Position numbers and translations under genes: made by a program. A stretch of 64,000 nt of DNA from Pascua guehoae (lineage: Eukaryota > Basidiomycota > Tremellomycetes > Trichosporonales > Trichosporonaceae). Positions 1-9,405 of the stretch are shown one piece after another. The notes beneath the pieces were generated by a model. The model saw nothing but the letters and a program-made list of their open reading frames with translations, made no database searches and was not told the DNA's origin. The stretch spans positions 59,888-123,887 of the forward strand of contig BCJX01000019.1 in NCBI GenBank assembly GCA_001600415.1. Direction: 5' to 3'. Each line of letters opens with the position of its first letter. The stretch's first letter is position 1.

Positions 1-345
1 CCCCCACTAACCCCAGTCATCTTCCCCGGCTGCATCATCGGCACCGCCGGCGGCATGCTCATCTTCATCTCGATCAACAACAACATCATCATGTCCTTCC
101 CGCTCGAATTCGCCGGTGTCGGCGGATCATTTGCAAACGTCATCTTCCAGGTCGGCGGCGTCATCGGGATCGCCATCCAGCAGGGCCTCATCAGCACGGG
201 CGACGGCACCCTCGAGGACTGGACGGGCACCAAGAACGGATACCTGTTCACGTCGAGCTATATCCTCTTTGCGGGGCTCGTGTTTTGTCTCTGGTACCGC
301 CAGCACAAGATGCCCGACCGCTCCCAGGCCGTCACCGCTGTTTAA
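1..345 (+). CDS. MFS drug:H+ antiporter (DHA2-like), C-terminal exon only
   Basis: Last exon of a major facilitator transporter whose start lies outside the window. The window opens inside an intron: a CTAAC branch site and CAG acceptor end at base 16, and the exon runs 17-345 to a TAA stop. The 109 codons hold the final two hydrophobic segments. They also hold the stretch FAGVGGSFANVIFQVGG, which fits the glycine-rich helix (near TM11) of DHA2-type multidrug exporters, and a short charged tail (QHKMPDRSQ). In this family it would be a plasma-membrane proton-coupled exporter. Substrate cannot be told from the tail. Sure of MFS, less sure of the subfamily. Confidence 0.75.
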   Translation, partial: PPLTPVIFPGCIIGTAGGMLIFISINNNIIMSFPLEFAGVGGSFANVIFQVGGVIGIAIQQGLISTGDGTLEDWTGTKNGYLFTSSYILFAGLVFCLWYRQHKMPDRSQAVTAV

Positions 346-1552
346 GCTCTGATGGGCCGCGGCGTCAACGCCCTGTTTACGTACCTATAGAATCGCCTTA
401 CCTTGCGCATAAGCCTGTTGACTGTTCATAGATTCAATCAGCATTTCCACTTCATACAGCCGATGTACATTTTAATTTCTCTGCGTCTCTGCGTGTGTTG
501 CAGCGCCACTTTCCGCCCGCCACAAGTCCACTGCAGCTTTGGGGTTGACCATTTGGTGACTGTTCCATAGATTCAAGCATTTCCAGTTCACACAGATGTA
601 ACATTTTAATTCTTTCTGTCCGCGGGCTACAGCGCCACCATGCCCTGGGGTCACGACTCGAATACAGCTTCCCCGTCGTCCCAGGACATGATCTCTTAGT
701 CATTGCTATGCCGATCGACCAGCCGTTCCTTCTGTCTTCGAGAGGGGCGAGTCTCAGAGTCTTGTCGGGAAGCGACGAATCCCTCCGAGTCCGAGCATTA
801 CGCCGTGCGAGGAGCTTGCTGACACAACCTGTGTCCCATTCACCTCGACCCATCTCCGGCCATTCATTTCGCCACAAACTATCGGTGTTACTGGCCGCTT
901 CTCTACCCCTCGCCCCACCACGGTTTGTGCGCATTCGCACCTACAGGACCGGAGATGGAAAACATTGAGCCCACTGAGAATTGCCCGTGTTTGCGACACG
1001 GCAACATTGAGCACTGATTGCCCGCGTTTGCGACACGACCTTTATCGAGGGATAGGATACCGTGTATGCCCCGCTTGGATCCATTCCGCCTACGTGATTT
1101 GTAACCGTGACGAGGGCGGACGTTGGTGCCCCCCCGCCTCGGGGGTTCTCACAGACCACCTGGCAAGCATCAGTACGTTACTGGAGCACAACGCGGTCAG
1201 ATTGATTGCTCCCTACTTGAACTGGGATCTGACCGTTGCGAGACAGGTTTGTTTGATAGGCATGTGTGAGCCTCATCCAAGGCAGATCTCTCAGCCAGCT
1301 AGGGTTCCTCGAGATACCCGATGACAGCGCGCCTTGCCGTGGGCGAGCGGCAGGAATGGGACGTTGGGCAGGCACCCATGCTCATTCTGTTATTTGACAG
1401 TCACGATGGCACACGCCCTCGCCGTTGTTGGAAGGGGCAACACTTGGCTAATCGACTCCCTTTTGTACAGCGGTTATTCCAACACCCATGGCCCAACACT
1501 GGCCCCTCGGCACTTCCGACCCCATTGCATCCTCTGTACACTATACTCCTCT
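346..1552. other. Intergenic, no supported gene
   Basis: About 1.2 kb between the 3' ends of the convergent transporter and oxygenase genes. Several frames are open, but none shows family similarity or splice signals. It holds the imperfect duplication at 417-638 and a second short direct repeat (a match of about 20 bp around TTGCCCG(T/C)GTTTGCGACACG, near 978-998 and 1018-1039). Confidence 0.5.
417..638. repeat. Imperfect direct duplication, two units of about 85-93 bp
   Basis: Unit 1 (417-509) and unit 2 (555-638) share TGACTGTTC(C)ATAGATTCAA, then GCATTTCCA, ACATTTTAATT and CAGCGCCAC in the same order, with small indels. The copies are diverged. The duplication starts about 70 bases after the upstream stop codon, so it probably falls in the 3' UTR or terminator region. 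Confidence 0.7.
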
Positions 1553-3514
1553 TCAGTACCTAAAGTTGCTCGACACCTTGCCCAGCAGATAATCGCCATA
1601 CACAACCTCGCCCTCGTCCGCGACATCGCGCCCCTCGTCGGCGGCGCGGCGGCGCGCGGCGTCCAGGAGCCCGCACTTGGCGTCAAAGTTTGGCTCGTAG
1701 AAGAAGGGAATGCTGACGCGGTACGTTGGGGAGAGGTGGACGACGCGGTGGAGCGTGGCGGGCCACAGGCCGCCGGTCCAGCGCTCCCACATGGCGCCAA
1801 TGTTGACGACGACGCAGCCCGGGATGGGGTCGGCGGCGAGCCAGGCGCCAGAGCGCGAGAGGACTTGGAGGGCGTTGGGGGTCGGGTCGGCGTGGAGGAA
1901 GCTGGGGTTAGGGGGGTGTGGGGGTTGTAGTGTGGGCTGGGGTGTGGGTAGTGGCGGTTGGGTAGGGTCTTGACGCAAAGCGGCACAAGGGATGCCACGA
2001 GGGGATTGCCGAGGATGGGAGAATCACAGCACCAAGCCAAGGATGGAGCGCCCCGGACGGGCCGAAGGCGAGATAAGACACTGGGGAGCAGGGGAATGAT
2101 GTGGACTGGAGAGAGAGGGCACAATACTGATGTTGGTGAAAGAGGGTACGTGTGACTGGAAGCTGTCCCTCGAGACCAGACAGGCGGCGGGCGGCGAGAA
2201 TGGCAGAGGTGGAAAGCGCGACAGCACGCTGGAAATAGACAAAACCGCAAGACTTGACACTGAACACAGAGGGTGACGCCATAAGAGAGAGGAAGGACGC
2301 GACGCGGGACGCTGGACGAAGGGGCAGGATATTTGACAGTGGAGCGAGCGGGTACGCGCACAGGAGAGGGCACGCGAGACTAGACCCCAAGCCATGCGCC
2401 GGACAGAAGAGATGAGGGAGGGTGGAAGCGAGAGGAAGCACGCGAGACGACGGGGTCAGCAGACGCAACTCACGTGAGGCATCCATAATCCTTGTGCTCG
2501 CCACACGACACGCCCTCGGCGCCCTCCGGCAGCGGCGGGTATCCTATCCGTCAGCGCCCACCTCATCCCCACACCCCCCAACACCCCCCCGACGCACCAA
2601 TAACACGCATACTCCAGAACCCTCGCTCACAATCCTTGAGCAGCGCCTCCTTCTCGTCGCCCGTCATCCCCAGCCCGTCCGCCATGGCGCGCATGACCGC
2701 GCCGCCCAGACCCTTCATCTTGCCAATCCACGCCTCGAGGACGGGACGCATGCGCTCCGGCCGCGCGGGCCACTGGTTGTCGCCCGCGAGCGGCGTCGGC
2801 TTGGTCCCCGCCGCCGCCGGCGGGTAGGGCGAGGGCGCGTACATGTCGAGGCCTTCGTGGTGGTCGGCCTTGCCGAGGGTTACGTTTTGCTTGAGGCGCT
2901 GGTAGCCTGGGGTTGGTTGGGGTTAGTGTAATGTTGGGGGTGATGGGGGAGATGAGGGGTGGGGTTGGGTGTCGTGTGTCGTGTGGGCTACACTACACAG
3001 TTGCACCCAGCTGCGGGTATGCTTGCCGCCACGCGATTTCTCGCTATACGCATATACGCTCTTCCTCCCACAGCTGTCCCCAACACCAGTACTGGCGTGA
3101 TCTGGGCACCTCCCTGGTCTATACCATTCTGCCACAGCCTCTACCTTACACTCAACACCCAACACCAACACCCAACACCAACACCCAACACCAACACCCA
3201 ACATGCAGCCTCCCACACTCCCGACCAGACTCACCCCTCGCGCCGTCCCCGTGATCCAGCCCAATCGCATCCTTCTCCTCCTGCGGCCGGTGGAAGAACT
3301 CGCGCCCGAGCTCGAGCGCCTCCTCCATCTCGGCCTGCGACAGCACGTCCCCGACGCGGAGGTACAGGAACCCCACGTCGCGGCAGGCCTCGTACAGCTC
3401 GCGCGCGACGCGCTCGCGGTCGGCGTCGGCGTACGACCCCGCCTGGGAGGGGAGGTAGGGCGCAATGTCGATGATGGGGAGCGAGGCGGGCCGGTCGGCG
3501 ACGTCGACGGTCAT
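1553..3514 (-). CDS. 2-oxoglutarate/Fe(II)-dependent dioxygenase (isopenicillin-N-synthase-like)
   Basis: Four exons, 3514-3235, 2906-2598, 2543-2474 and 1901-1553, about 335 aa. The N-terminal DIOX_N part starts with SLPIIDIAPYLPS and continues through a helix ending EFFHRPQEEK. The catalytic jelly roll has SMRVIGYPPLPEG, the HxD iron-binding pair in GEHKDYGCLTFL, ALQVLSRSGAWLAADPIPG, the distal iron ligand in ATLHRVV, and the 2-oxoglutarate-binding arginine in YRVSIPFFYEP. All the metal and co-substrate residues are therefore present. No signal peptide, so probably cytosolic. Such enzymes hydroxylate or desaturate small molecules; the substrate here is unknown. The third intron (1902-2473, 572 nt) is far longer than any other in the window, although its flanking codons join perfectly across the GCLTFLHAD motif. 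Start chosen at the ATG before VDVADRPASLPIID, at the family's usual length. Confidence 0.88.
3153..3203. repeat. Short tandem repeat of CAACACC(C)AACAC type
   Basis: Four or more copies of a 12-13 nt pyrimidine/adenine unit lie inside the first intron (2907-3234) of the 2-oxoglutarate oxygenase gene. Confidence 0.75.
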
Positions 3515-4220
3515 GGCGGGAGTGTGTTGGTGGAGATAGGGTCAGGTATGTGCTGCTTGTGCTTTGGTTGTGCTTGGCGAGCGGATAAGGGGTTGGGTGA
3601 TGCCGAGTCGCAAGTTGCGAGTTATGATGCTGCGTAACGAGTCAAGCGGTGCAGGCGGCCGACGTGAGCGGGATCGAGGACGCGGTCGTGAGGTAGGCCG
3701 CCTTGGCGTTGGCCGCGGTCTGTCGGTGTTGCCCGATAGATCTCACGTCTGCGACAACTCTTGCCCGTGTCAGTCTGGAATCAGCCTTTATTGTACTCCC
3801 GACCCGCGCTCCCGACCACGGCTCAGCCGCGCTGGAATCCTAACTGTCTGGGTGAGGCTTTGGTGCACGTCCATACATTGGAGAGAGGTGAGGCAGGACA
3901 CGCGAGTTGGTGAGGCGCGTCTGTTCACTGGAATCAGCCTTGTTGTTGCCAGACTGCGGCAAATCACCGGCCAGCCACTTGTCAGAGGACCCTCGGGCGA
4001 TAAGCCACAGTCGAGGGCCCTGCTCGATAACGCCAAAATGAACCCCCTTTACTCGTCTTCTATCAAGGATATCCCTCCTTATGGAACGCCCTGTGAACTG
4101 CTAGTTTGCACTGCATGATCTGTCCTCTAGCTAGCCATGTACCACTGTTGAAAGCACGGCAACTGAAAGATGGACGTCCGCATGACCCGGCCTACAACGG
4201 GATTTGAATGCCGAGAATAC

Positions 4221-4239
4221 CACGTGACAATTACGTCAT
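4221..4239. promoter_or_regulatory. E-box-like CACGTGAC next to CRE-like TTACGTCAT
   Basis: CACGTGAC (4221-4228) and TTACGTCAT (4231-4239) are two bases apart, about 265 bp before the pirin ATG. They match classical bHLH and bZIP core sites. Function is inference only. Confidence 0.35.
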
Positions 4240-4405
4240 TGCCCTCAACCGCCGAGACTTCTTTGTCACCACCTCGACCCGTCTGTCATCCCTCCCAGCG
4301 CTGACAAACTCGCGGTCGCCGTTACCCATCGGCTCTCTGCCATCGGCGGCCTTCTCGACGACGCTCGAACCAATGTAACCAGTCGCTAATCTCATCCCCG
4401 AAAGG

Positions 4406-4412
4406 TATAAAA
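4406..4412 (+). promoter_or_regulatory. TATA box of pirin gene
   Basis: TATAAAA lies 90 bases before the pirin ATG at 4502, followed by a pyrimidine/CA-rich leader. Confidence 0.6.
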
Positions 4413-4501
4413 GAGTGACGACCAGCCGTCAATCACCCCAAACTCGTGATTTTTTCAACCACTCATCCTCACAACCCAGGAGTTCAACTATCTTCACAAC
4501 C

Positions 4502-5669
4502 ATGAACACAGCAACAACAAAGCGCCTCGGACACGTCGTTGACATCTCGCGTCCCTGGCCCGGCGTCGGCCCATTCCTGTTTGCGATGCACCACCTCGAC
4601 AATTACCCCGCTGGCAACGGCAAGCTGGGTCCAAAGGCGTCTGTTGCGGACCGCTCGATCGGGCGCGACTTCAACCACCCCTCGGGATGGTCCATGTACC
4701 ACGGGACCCGCGGTGTGCCCGGTTTCCCGGCACATGGACACAAGGGCTTTGAGACTGTTTCGGTGAGTGGGTGTGAGCCAGTTGCACGCGTCGTGGCCCG
4801 CCAAGACCGAGTGCGTCGCGGAGGCCCTGCAGCTTGAATTCCACCAGCCTGTACCCAGAATACAGCCACTAACAGCGCAGATCGTAAAATCGGGACTTGT
4901 CGACCACGCCGACTCGACAGGCGCGGGCGCGCGCTATGGCCCCGGCGACGTGCAGTGGGTCACGACGGGACGGGGCGTGCAACACTCTGAAATGTTCCCG
5001 CTCGTGCACGAGGACCGCGACAACCCCTTCGAGCTGTACCAGATCTGGCTCAACCTGCCGCGCGCGAGCAAGAAGGCGCCGCCGGAATTCAAGATGCTGT
5101 GGAACGAGCAGGTGCCCGTAATCGAGCGCGCGGGTACTGGCGGGGTTGCGCGCGTGCGCGTCGTGGCTGGCACGTTTGACGGGGTCACGCCTCCGTCGCC
5201 GCCGTCGGCGTCCTGGGCCGCAGACGCCGCCAACGACGTGGCCATCTGGCTCGTCGACCTCGAGCCCGGCGCGTCCATCACGCTTCCCCCCCAAAACACG
5301 GACGAGACCAAGCGCATGCTGTATGTGCACGGCGACGGCGCCAATGTCGACGTGTCCGGCGTCCTCGTCGGCACCGGCGAGGGTTTCGTCCAGGACACCA
5401 CTGGCGCGCCGACACTCACCGCCCGCGGGTCGCGTCCGGCCCACATCCTCGTCCTCCAGGGCCGCGAGATTGGAGAGCCCGTCGTCCAGCACGGGCCGTT
5501 TGTAATGAACTCGCAACTCGAGATTGTCCAGGCCATGAACGAGTACCGGGCCACCGGGTTTGGCAAGTGGCGCTGGGAGACGGACGACCCCGTGTACCCT
5601 GCGACCGAGACGAGGTTTGCAGATTACGGCGATGGGCGCGTCGAGCGTCCGGAGGCTGTGCAGGCGTAG
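4502..5669 (+). CDS. Pirin family protein
   Basis: Two exons, 4502-4762 and 4882-5669 (intron with GTGAGT, CTAAC and GCAG), about 349 aa. Pirins are bicupin proteins with one N-terminal iron site. Some act as nuclear transcription cofactors and some as quercetinases. The iron ligands are visible in exon 1-2: the HGHKGFETVS motif, then VDHADS and the HSE triad in GRGVQHSEMFP. GDVQWVTTGRG is the family signature. The C-terminal cupin is more divergent and begins around residue 190. A TATA box and an E-box/CRE pair lie upstream. A complete metal site means it is likely active. Whether regulatory or enzymatic cannot be decided from sequence. Confidence 0.93.
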
Positions 5670-5928
5670 GCGAGGAGCAAGTCTCGGCTCGGATGGGATA
5701 TGGTAGCGCGCCCAGGGTGCCTGGGTACATCGCCGCCGACGTCGATTCAGACCCCCGGACAAGCCGCCAGACGTCTTGTATGTAGAAGGACATCAAGCTC
5801 GAAGAAGCAGTAGACTAGCAAAGAACCATCACTTTACTATACTTTCTATCTGCATTTGCATGTATCATACGTCCCTTCTGCAGCCCTGTTCCCTTTTTCC
5901 CAGCCAGAAAGTCAAAAAGATAGAATCG

Positions 5929-6022
5929 CGACAATGGCAGGATTCGAGCCTGCGATCCCGAAGGAAATTGATGTTGAATGTTCCATTCAAGTCAACCGCG
6001 TTAACCACTCCGCCACATTGCC
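5929..6022 (-). tRNA. tRNA-Ser (anticodon UGA) with 13-nt intron
   Basis: Read on the minus strand. The acceptor stem GGCAATG pairs with CATTGTC (one G-T). The D stem is GCG/CGC. The anticodon stem GTTGA pairs with TCAAT around the loop CT-TGA-AA. There is a long class II variable arm (TTCC TTC GGGA) and a T stem GCAGG/CCTGC. The intron at 5973-5985 sits one base after the anticodon, the standard eukaryotic position. A run of five Ts on the transcript (plus 5914-5918) can end Pol III transcription. The T loop reads CTCGAAT instead of TTCGAAT, i.e. C at position 54, so the B box is slightly off consensus. Confidence 0.92.
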
Positions 6023-6838
6023 TCTGGGGGGAGCGCACCTTCCATGCAGGAGGCGCGAGCGCGGGTCTCTGCGGTGCCGGTGGCGCTGGGCCCTCTTTGC
6101 AGGTCGAGTGCTGGTGCGTTTCCCACCTGGGCCCGCTTGGCATTGACGCTGCTGTGTTGGGCGGGCATGTAAAGAGTGCGGCCACTGGATTGCCACTGGA
6201 TTGCGCATATGAAGGATAACCTATCCGCCTTCCTGCGTACAGAGTCAGCTACGGGATGAGAGCCTCCCATGGTATGGTAACCACTCTTTGCATGCCCTCG
6301 GCTGGTTAACCTGCTTGTTCGCTCCCCATGGCAATGGGTAAATCTCAGACCTTGCCCATTCTAGAAGCTAGAGAGCCTCTGTGCAACGTTCGTTTACGGG
6401 TAGAACCAGATCACGCAGTTGCGTTTATCCGCTTGGGTGCACCCTGCGAGCCCTTACCATATCAGTGCCCTTCGTCTGGTGGTGACTGCATCCTCGGGTA
6501 ATCCTCGGCCAAGTGCTGTGGTGCGGAAGTACGACCAGGAGGTAGTGTAATGCCTCATCCCCAGATTAAGCAAGCAACACCATGCACCCGCCTTCTGTCG
6601 CCCAATCAAAACACCTTGCACCGCCGATGGAATGTCAACCTTGGCTGGCAATGTTGACGAGTGAATGTTGGTGACTGAAAAGTCGGCGATCTGCGGCCAA
6701 GTTGACCTCGGCTGTTCCTGGCGCCTGGCGGAACATTGCATCTTGCCGATGATCCCGCCATCCATATACAAAGGAGCCCCGCCAACCATCCAACGCCCAC
6801 CACGGCCTATCTCTGCTCTACACCACCACCATCCCACC
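6023..6838. other. Intergenic, promoter of the racemase-type gene
   Basis: No gene supported. It contains the upstream part of an open frame (6665-6838) in phase with the racemase gene. That part lacks family similarity and precedes the TATA-like element, so I treat it as leader or promoter. Confidence 0.5.
6765..6771 (+). promoter_or_regulatory. TATA-like element of racemase-type gene
   Basis: TATACAA, 74 bases before the ATG at 6839. Confidence 0.45.
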
Positions 6839-8224
6839 ATGTCCGGCGAGGCGTACTGGGTCGCGAGCGAGGACTGGCACACGGCGGGCGAGCCGTTCCG
6901 CATCGTGTCCGAGCTTCCTGCGCACTGCACCACGACGGGGGCGACGGTGTCCGAGCGGCGGCGCAACATTGTGTCGACGCCTGACCATCCGCTCGACACA
7001 CTGCGGCAGACGCTGTGCCACGAGCCCCACGGCCATGCAGACATGTACGGCGCGTACATTGTGCCCCCCGACGACGCGGGGGCGGCGTTTGGCGTGCTGT
7101 TCTGGCACAAGGACGGCTTCTCCACTGCGTGCGGGCACGGCACGATTGCGCTCGGGTGCTGGGCGCTCGCGAGCGGGCGCGTCCAGCCTCCCGAGGGGGA
7201 TGGGGCGGTCGACGTCGTCATTGACGTGCCGTCGGGGCGCGTCACGGCCCGCGTTACCGTCCAGGCCGGCCGCGCACAGTATGTCGACTTTATCAACGTG
7301 CCCTCGTACCAGCTCTCGCGCCCAGAGGTCGACGTCATTGGCCTCTGGGTGCCCGTCGACATTGCCTTCGGGGGCGCGACCTATGCGTGCCTCCCCGCCG
7401 CGTCCATCGGCCTGTCCGTGGCCACCACGGCGGCGGATGAGTTTGTCAAGTTTGGGCGCATTATAAAGGCCTCGGTGGGGCGGCAGGGCACGCATGCCGG
7501 GGACGACTTGTATGGTGTCATCTTTTACGAAGATTTCGACGACGATGGCGACGAGGGCGGGCAGGACGGGGAGGGCGGGGAGGGCGGGGAGAAGGGCGAA
7601 GCGGGGCGCGATGGCGACAACGGAGGAGATAATGGCGAATCTCGCCCCGGGGACACGGCAAACGGCTCACAAGATCTGGGTACGGACGGTGCCCCTTCCA
7701 CAGACCCTGCACGCGCACCCGCGTCCCGCGTCATCCGCCAGCGCAACGTGACAGTGTACGCCGACGGCGCGATCGACCGCTCGCCCTGCGGGAGCGGCAC
7801 GGCGGCGCGCGTCGCCATCCTCTTTGCCGAGGGCAAGATGGACACGCGCACGAGGTTGATCCACGATTCGATTGTCGGGACGCGCTTTGAGGCCTTTATT
7901 GACTCGGTGTGTCCGTCGAGCGACGCCGAGGACGCCGCCGAAAACCCAGACTCTGCAGATGCAGCTGCAGTCCAGAGCGCGCAGACAGACCCAGCTGGGC
8001 ATGCAGAGCTAGACGCACCAACCTCGGATCCGCCAGCACCCACCACATCCTCATCAGCCTCCACCTCCACTTCCGCCTCGACACCCGCGCCCACCTCGTT
8101 TACCAGCCCCACCGACTTTGCCGCCTGCGTGCCTCGTATCCGAGGCATGGCCTACCTGACTGGTCGACACAACTTCTACATTGACCCCAGCGATCCCATC
8201 TACCCGGGCTTTGTGCTGCGGTAG
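6839..8224 (+). CDS. Proline racemase / hydroxyproline 2-epimerase family enzyme
   Basis: Single exon, 461 aa. The family isomerises proline or 4-hydroxyproline, or dehydrates trans-3-hydroxyproline, with two facing active-site residues. Both cysteines are present: Cys98 in STACGHGTIALG and Cys317 in DRSPCGSGTAAR. The dehydratase branch usually has Thr at the second position, so racemase/epimerase is more likely. Two long low-complexity stretches interrupt the fold: an acidic Gly/Asp/Glu-rich one at about 231-297, and an Ala/Ser/Thr/Pro-rich one at about 358-425. Without them the protein would have the usual length of about 330 aa. The start is the CCACCATG 74 bases after a TATA-like element, with no signal peptide. 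It is followed on the same strand by an amino-acid permease, which fits use of imported (hydroxy)proline. Confidence 0.88.
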   Translation: MSGEAYWVASEDWHTAGEPFRIVSELPAHCTTTGATVSERRRNIVSTPDHPLDTLRQTLCHEPHGHADMYGAYIVPPDDAGAAFGVLFWHKDGFSTACGHGTIALGCWALASGRVQPPEGDGAVDVVIDVPSGRVTARVTVQAGRAQYVDFINVPSYQLSRPEVDVIGLWVPVDIAFGGATYACLPAASIGLSVATTAADEFVKFGRIIKASVGRQGTHAGDDLYGVIFYEDFDDDGDEGGQDGEGGEGGEKGEAGRDGDNGGDNGESRPGDTANGSQDLGTDGAPSTDPARAPASRVIRQRNVTVYADGAIDRSPCGSGTAARVAILFAEGKMDTRTRLIHDSIVGTRFEAFIDSVCPSSDAEDAAENPDSADAAAVQSAQTDPAGHAELDAPTSDPPAPTTSSSASTSTSASTPAPTSFTSPTDFAACVPRIRGMAYLTGRHNFYIDPSDPIYPGFVLR

Positions 8225-9405
8225 GGAACCGAGCAAGGCATGTTGTATTCAATCTGTGTCTCAAATACCAAACAACCGACTCTCATTCGTCCCCCGTTCA
8301 AGTAGTGTTGCGCAATGTTGCACCATCATTCCGGTAACGTCTTGGCACAGCGCCCGTGGACATGATAGTACAAGTGCCAATTATGGCCGGGCCCAGCCCT
8401 CGCTGCGCATCGCGAAGACTTGGAACATTGAGACATCACGTCAAAATCCAACCTGGGAGATGCTTGGCGCTCAGAGTGGTTGTTGGTGCCCACAATCCAA
8501 TCTCGGTGGCGAGGTGGTCGTACACGCCCGCACGCCCGCACCCACTTGAGATTGTCCAGGCACGTGATTTTCTAAAAAAAGGGGGGGCTTTTGGAGGCTT
8601 TTTCGAGGTACCGAGGTGGGCGCAGGTCGCGTGCGGTTGTAATCGTGCGGCCTGCGCTGATCCCTGCAGGCACAGCCTAAAGTGGCACTGTGTTTTGACG
8701 CGCACTGATTGGCCTTGATTGTCAACAGCCGTCAGGCCGCCCCTCCCGTCTTGTGGGTGTAACAGGACGAGGGCAGCGCAAGATACAGTAGGGCAAGCGG
8801 GCAAAACGGGGGCCAGTGGCTCGCAACCAATGCGTATCCTGCCGCATTCGCTTGGCGCGGGTCATCCGCCTTGTTGCTTGTCGGGTTATTAACCATCGAA
8901 ACGCCCGGCTGCCCCTATCTCCAGGTGGCCAAATCCCTTCCATAGCCGCCACTGGCGTCAACGCTCCAGCGCGTCCGCCTGTTTGCTGTTTTCGATGACG
9001 ACTAGATGAGGTGCTCGGTTTGATAAATTGCCCCCTGACACCTCGGCATGTGATGCAGAGCAGAGAGACACAGGCAATCACAACCCCGCAACCCCGCACG
9101 TTTACTGCGCTGCGCTCAAACCTGCACTTGGTGCGACATGGCGACACCACCACCTGCCCGACACAACCCACCGCGCGCCATCGCCGACGCCCCCCCACCG
9201 CCCCCAACCACGTCGCCATGGACCATGGGTCGTGCGATGGATTTTAGTCTCTGCTTCGTGTCTATCGCACACCTTGCAGCGATACAATAAATTTCAAGAC
9301 TGGTAAATAGTTTTGGAATCTCCTCGCTCCCCACCTCTCGCTCGTTATCTTTCCACTCCCTCTCTGCCCACATCTCCAACGGAACCACCCCCAACAGTGC
9401 CCACC
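8225..9405. other. Intergenic, promoter of amino-acid permease
   Basis: No gene supported in about 1.2 kb. A CACGTGA motif lies at 8561-8567, beside an A7/G8 run. Confidence 0.5.

Larger units (their letters stand above)
3515..4501. other. Divergent promoter region between oxygenase and pirin genes
   Basis: No gene supported. One plus-strand frame is open for about 180 codons (3564-4118), but its composition and lack of any domain argue against coding. The region carries the CACGTGAC/TTACGTCAT pair and the pirin TATA box listed separately. Confidence 0.5.

Noticed and set aside
4869..5762. 297-codon minus-strand frame
   Set aside because: Antisense to pirin exon 2, basic and without any domain.
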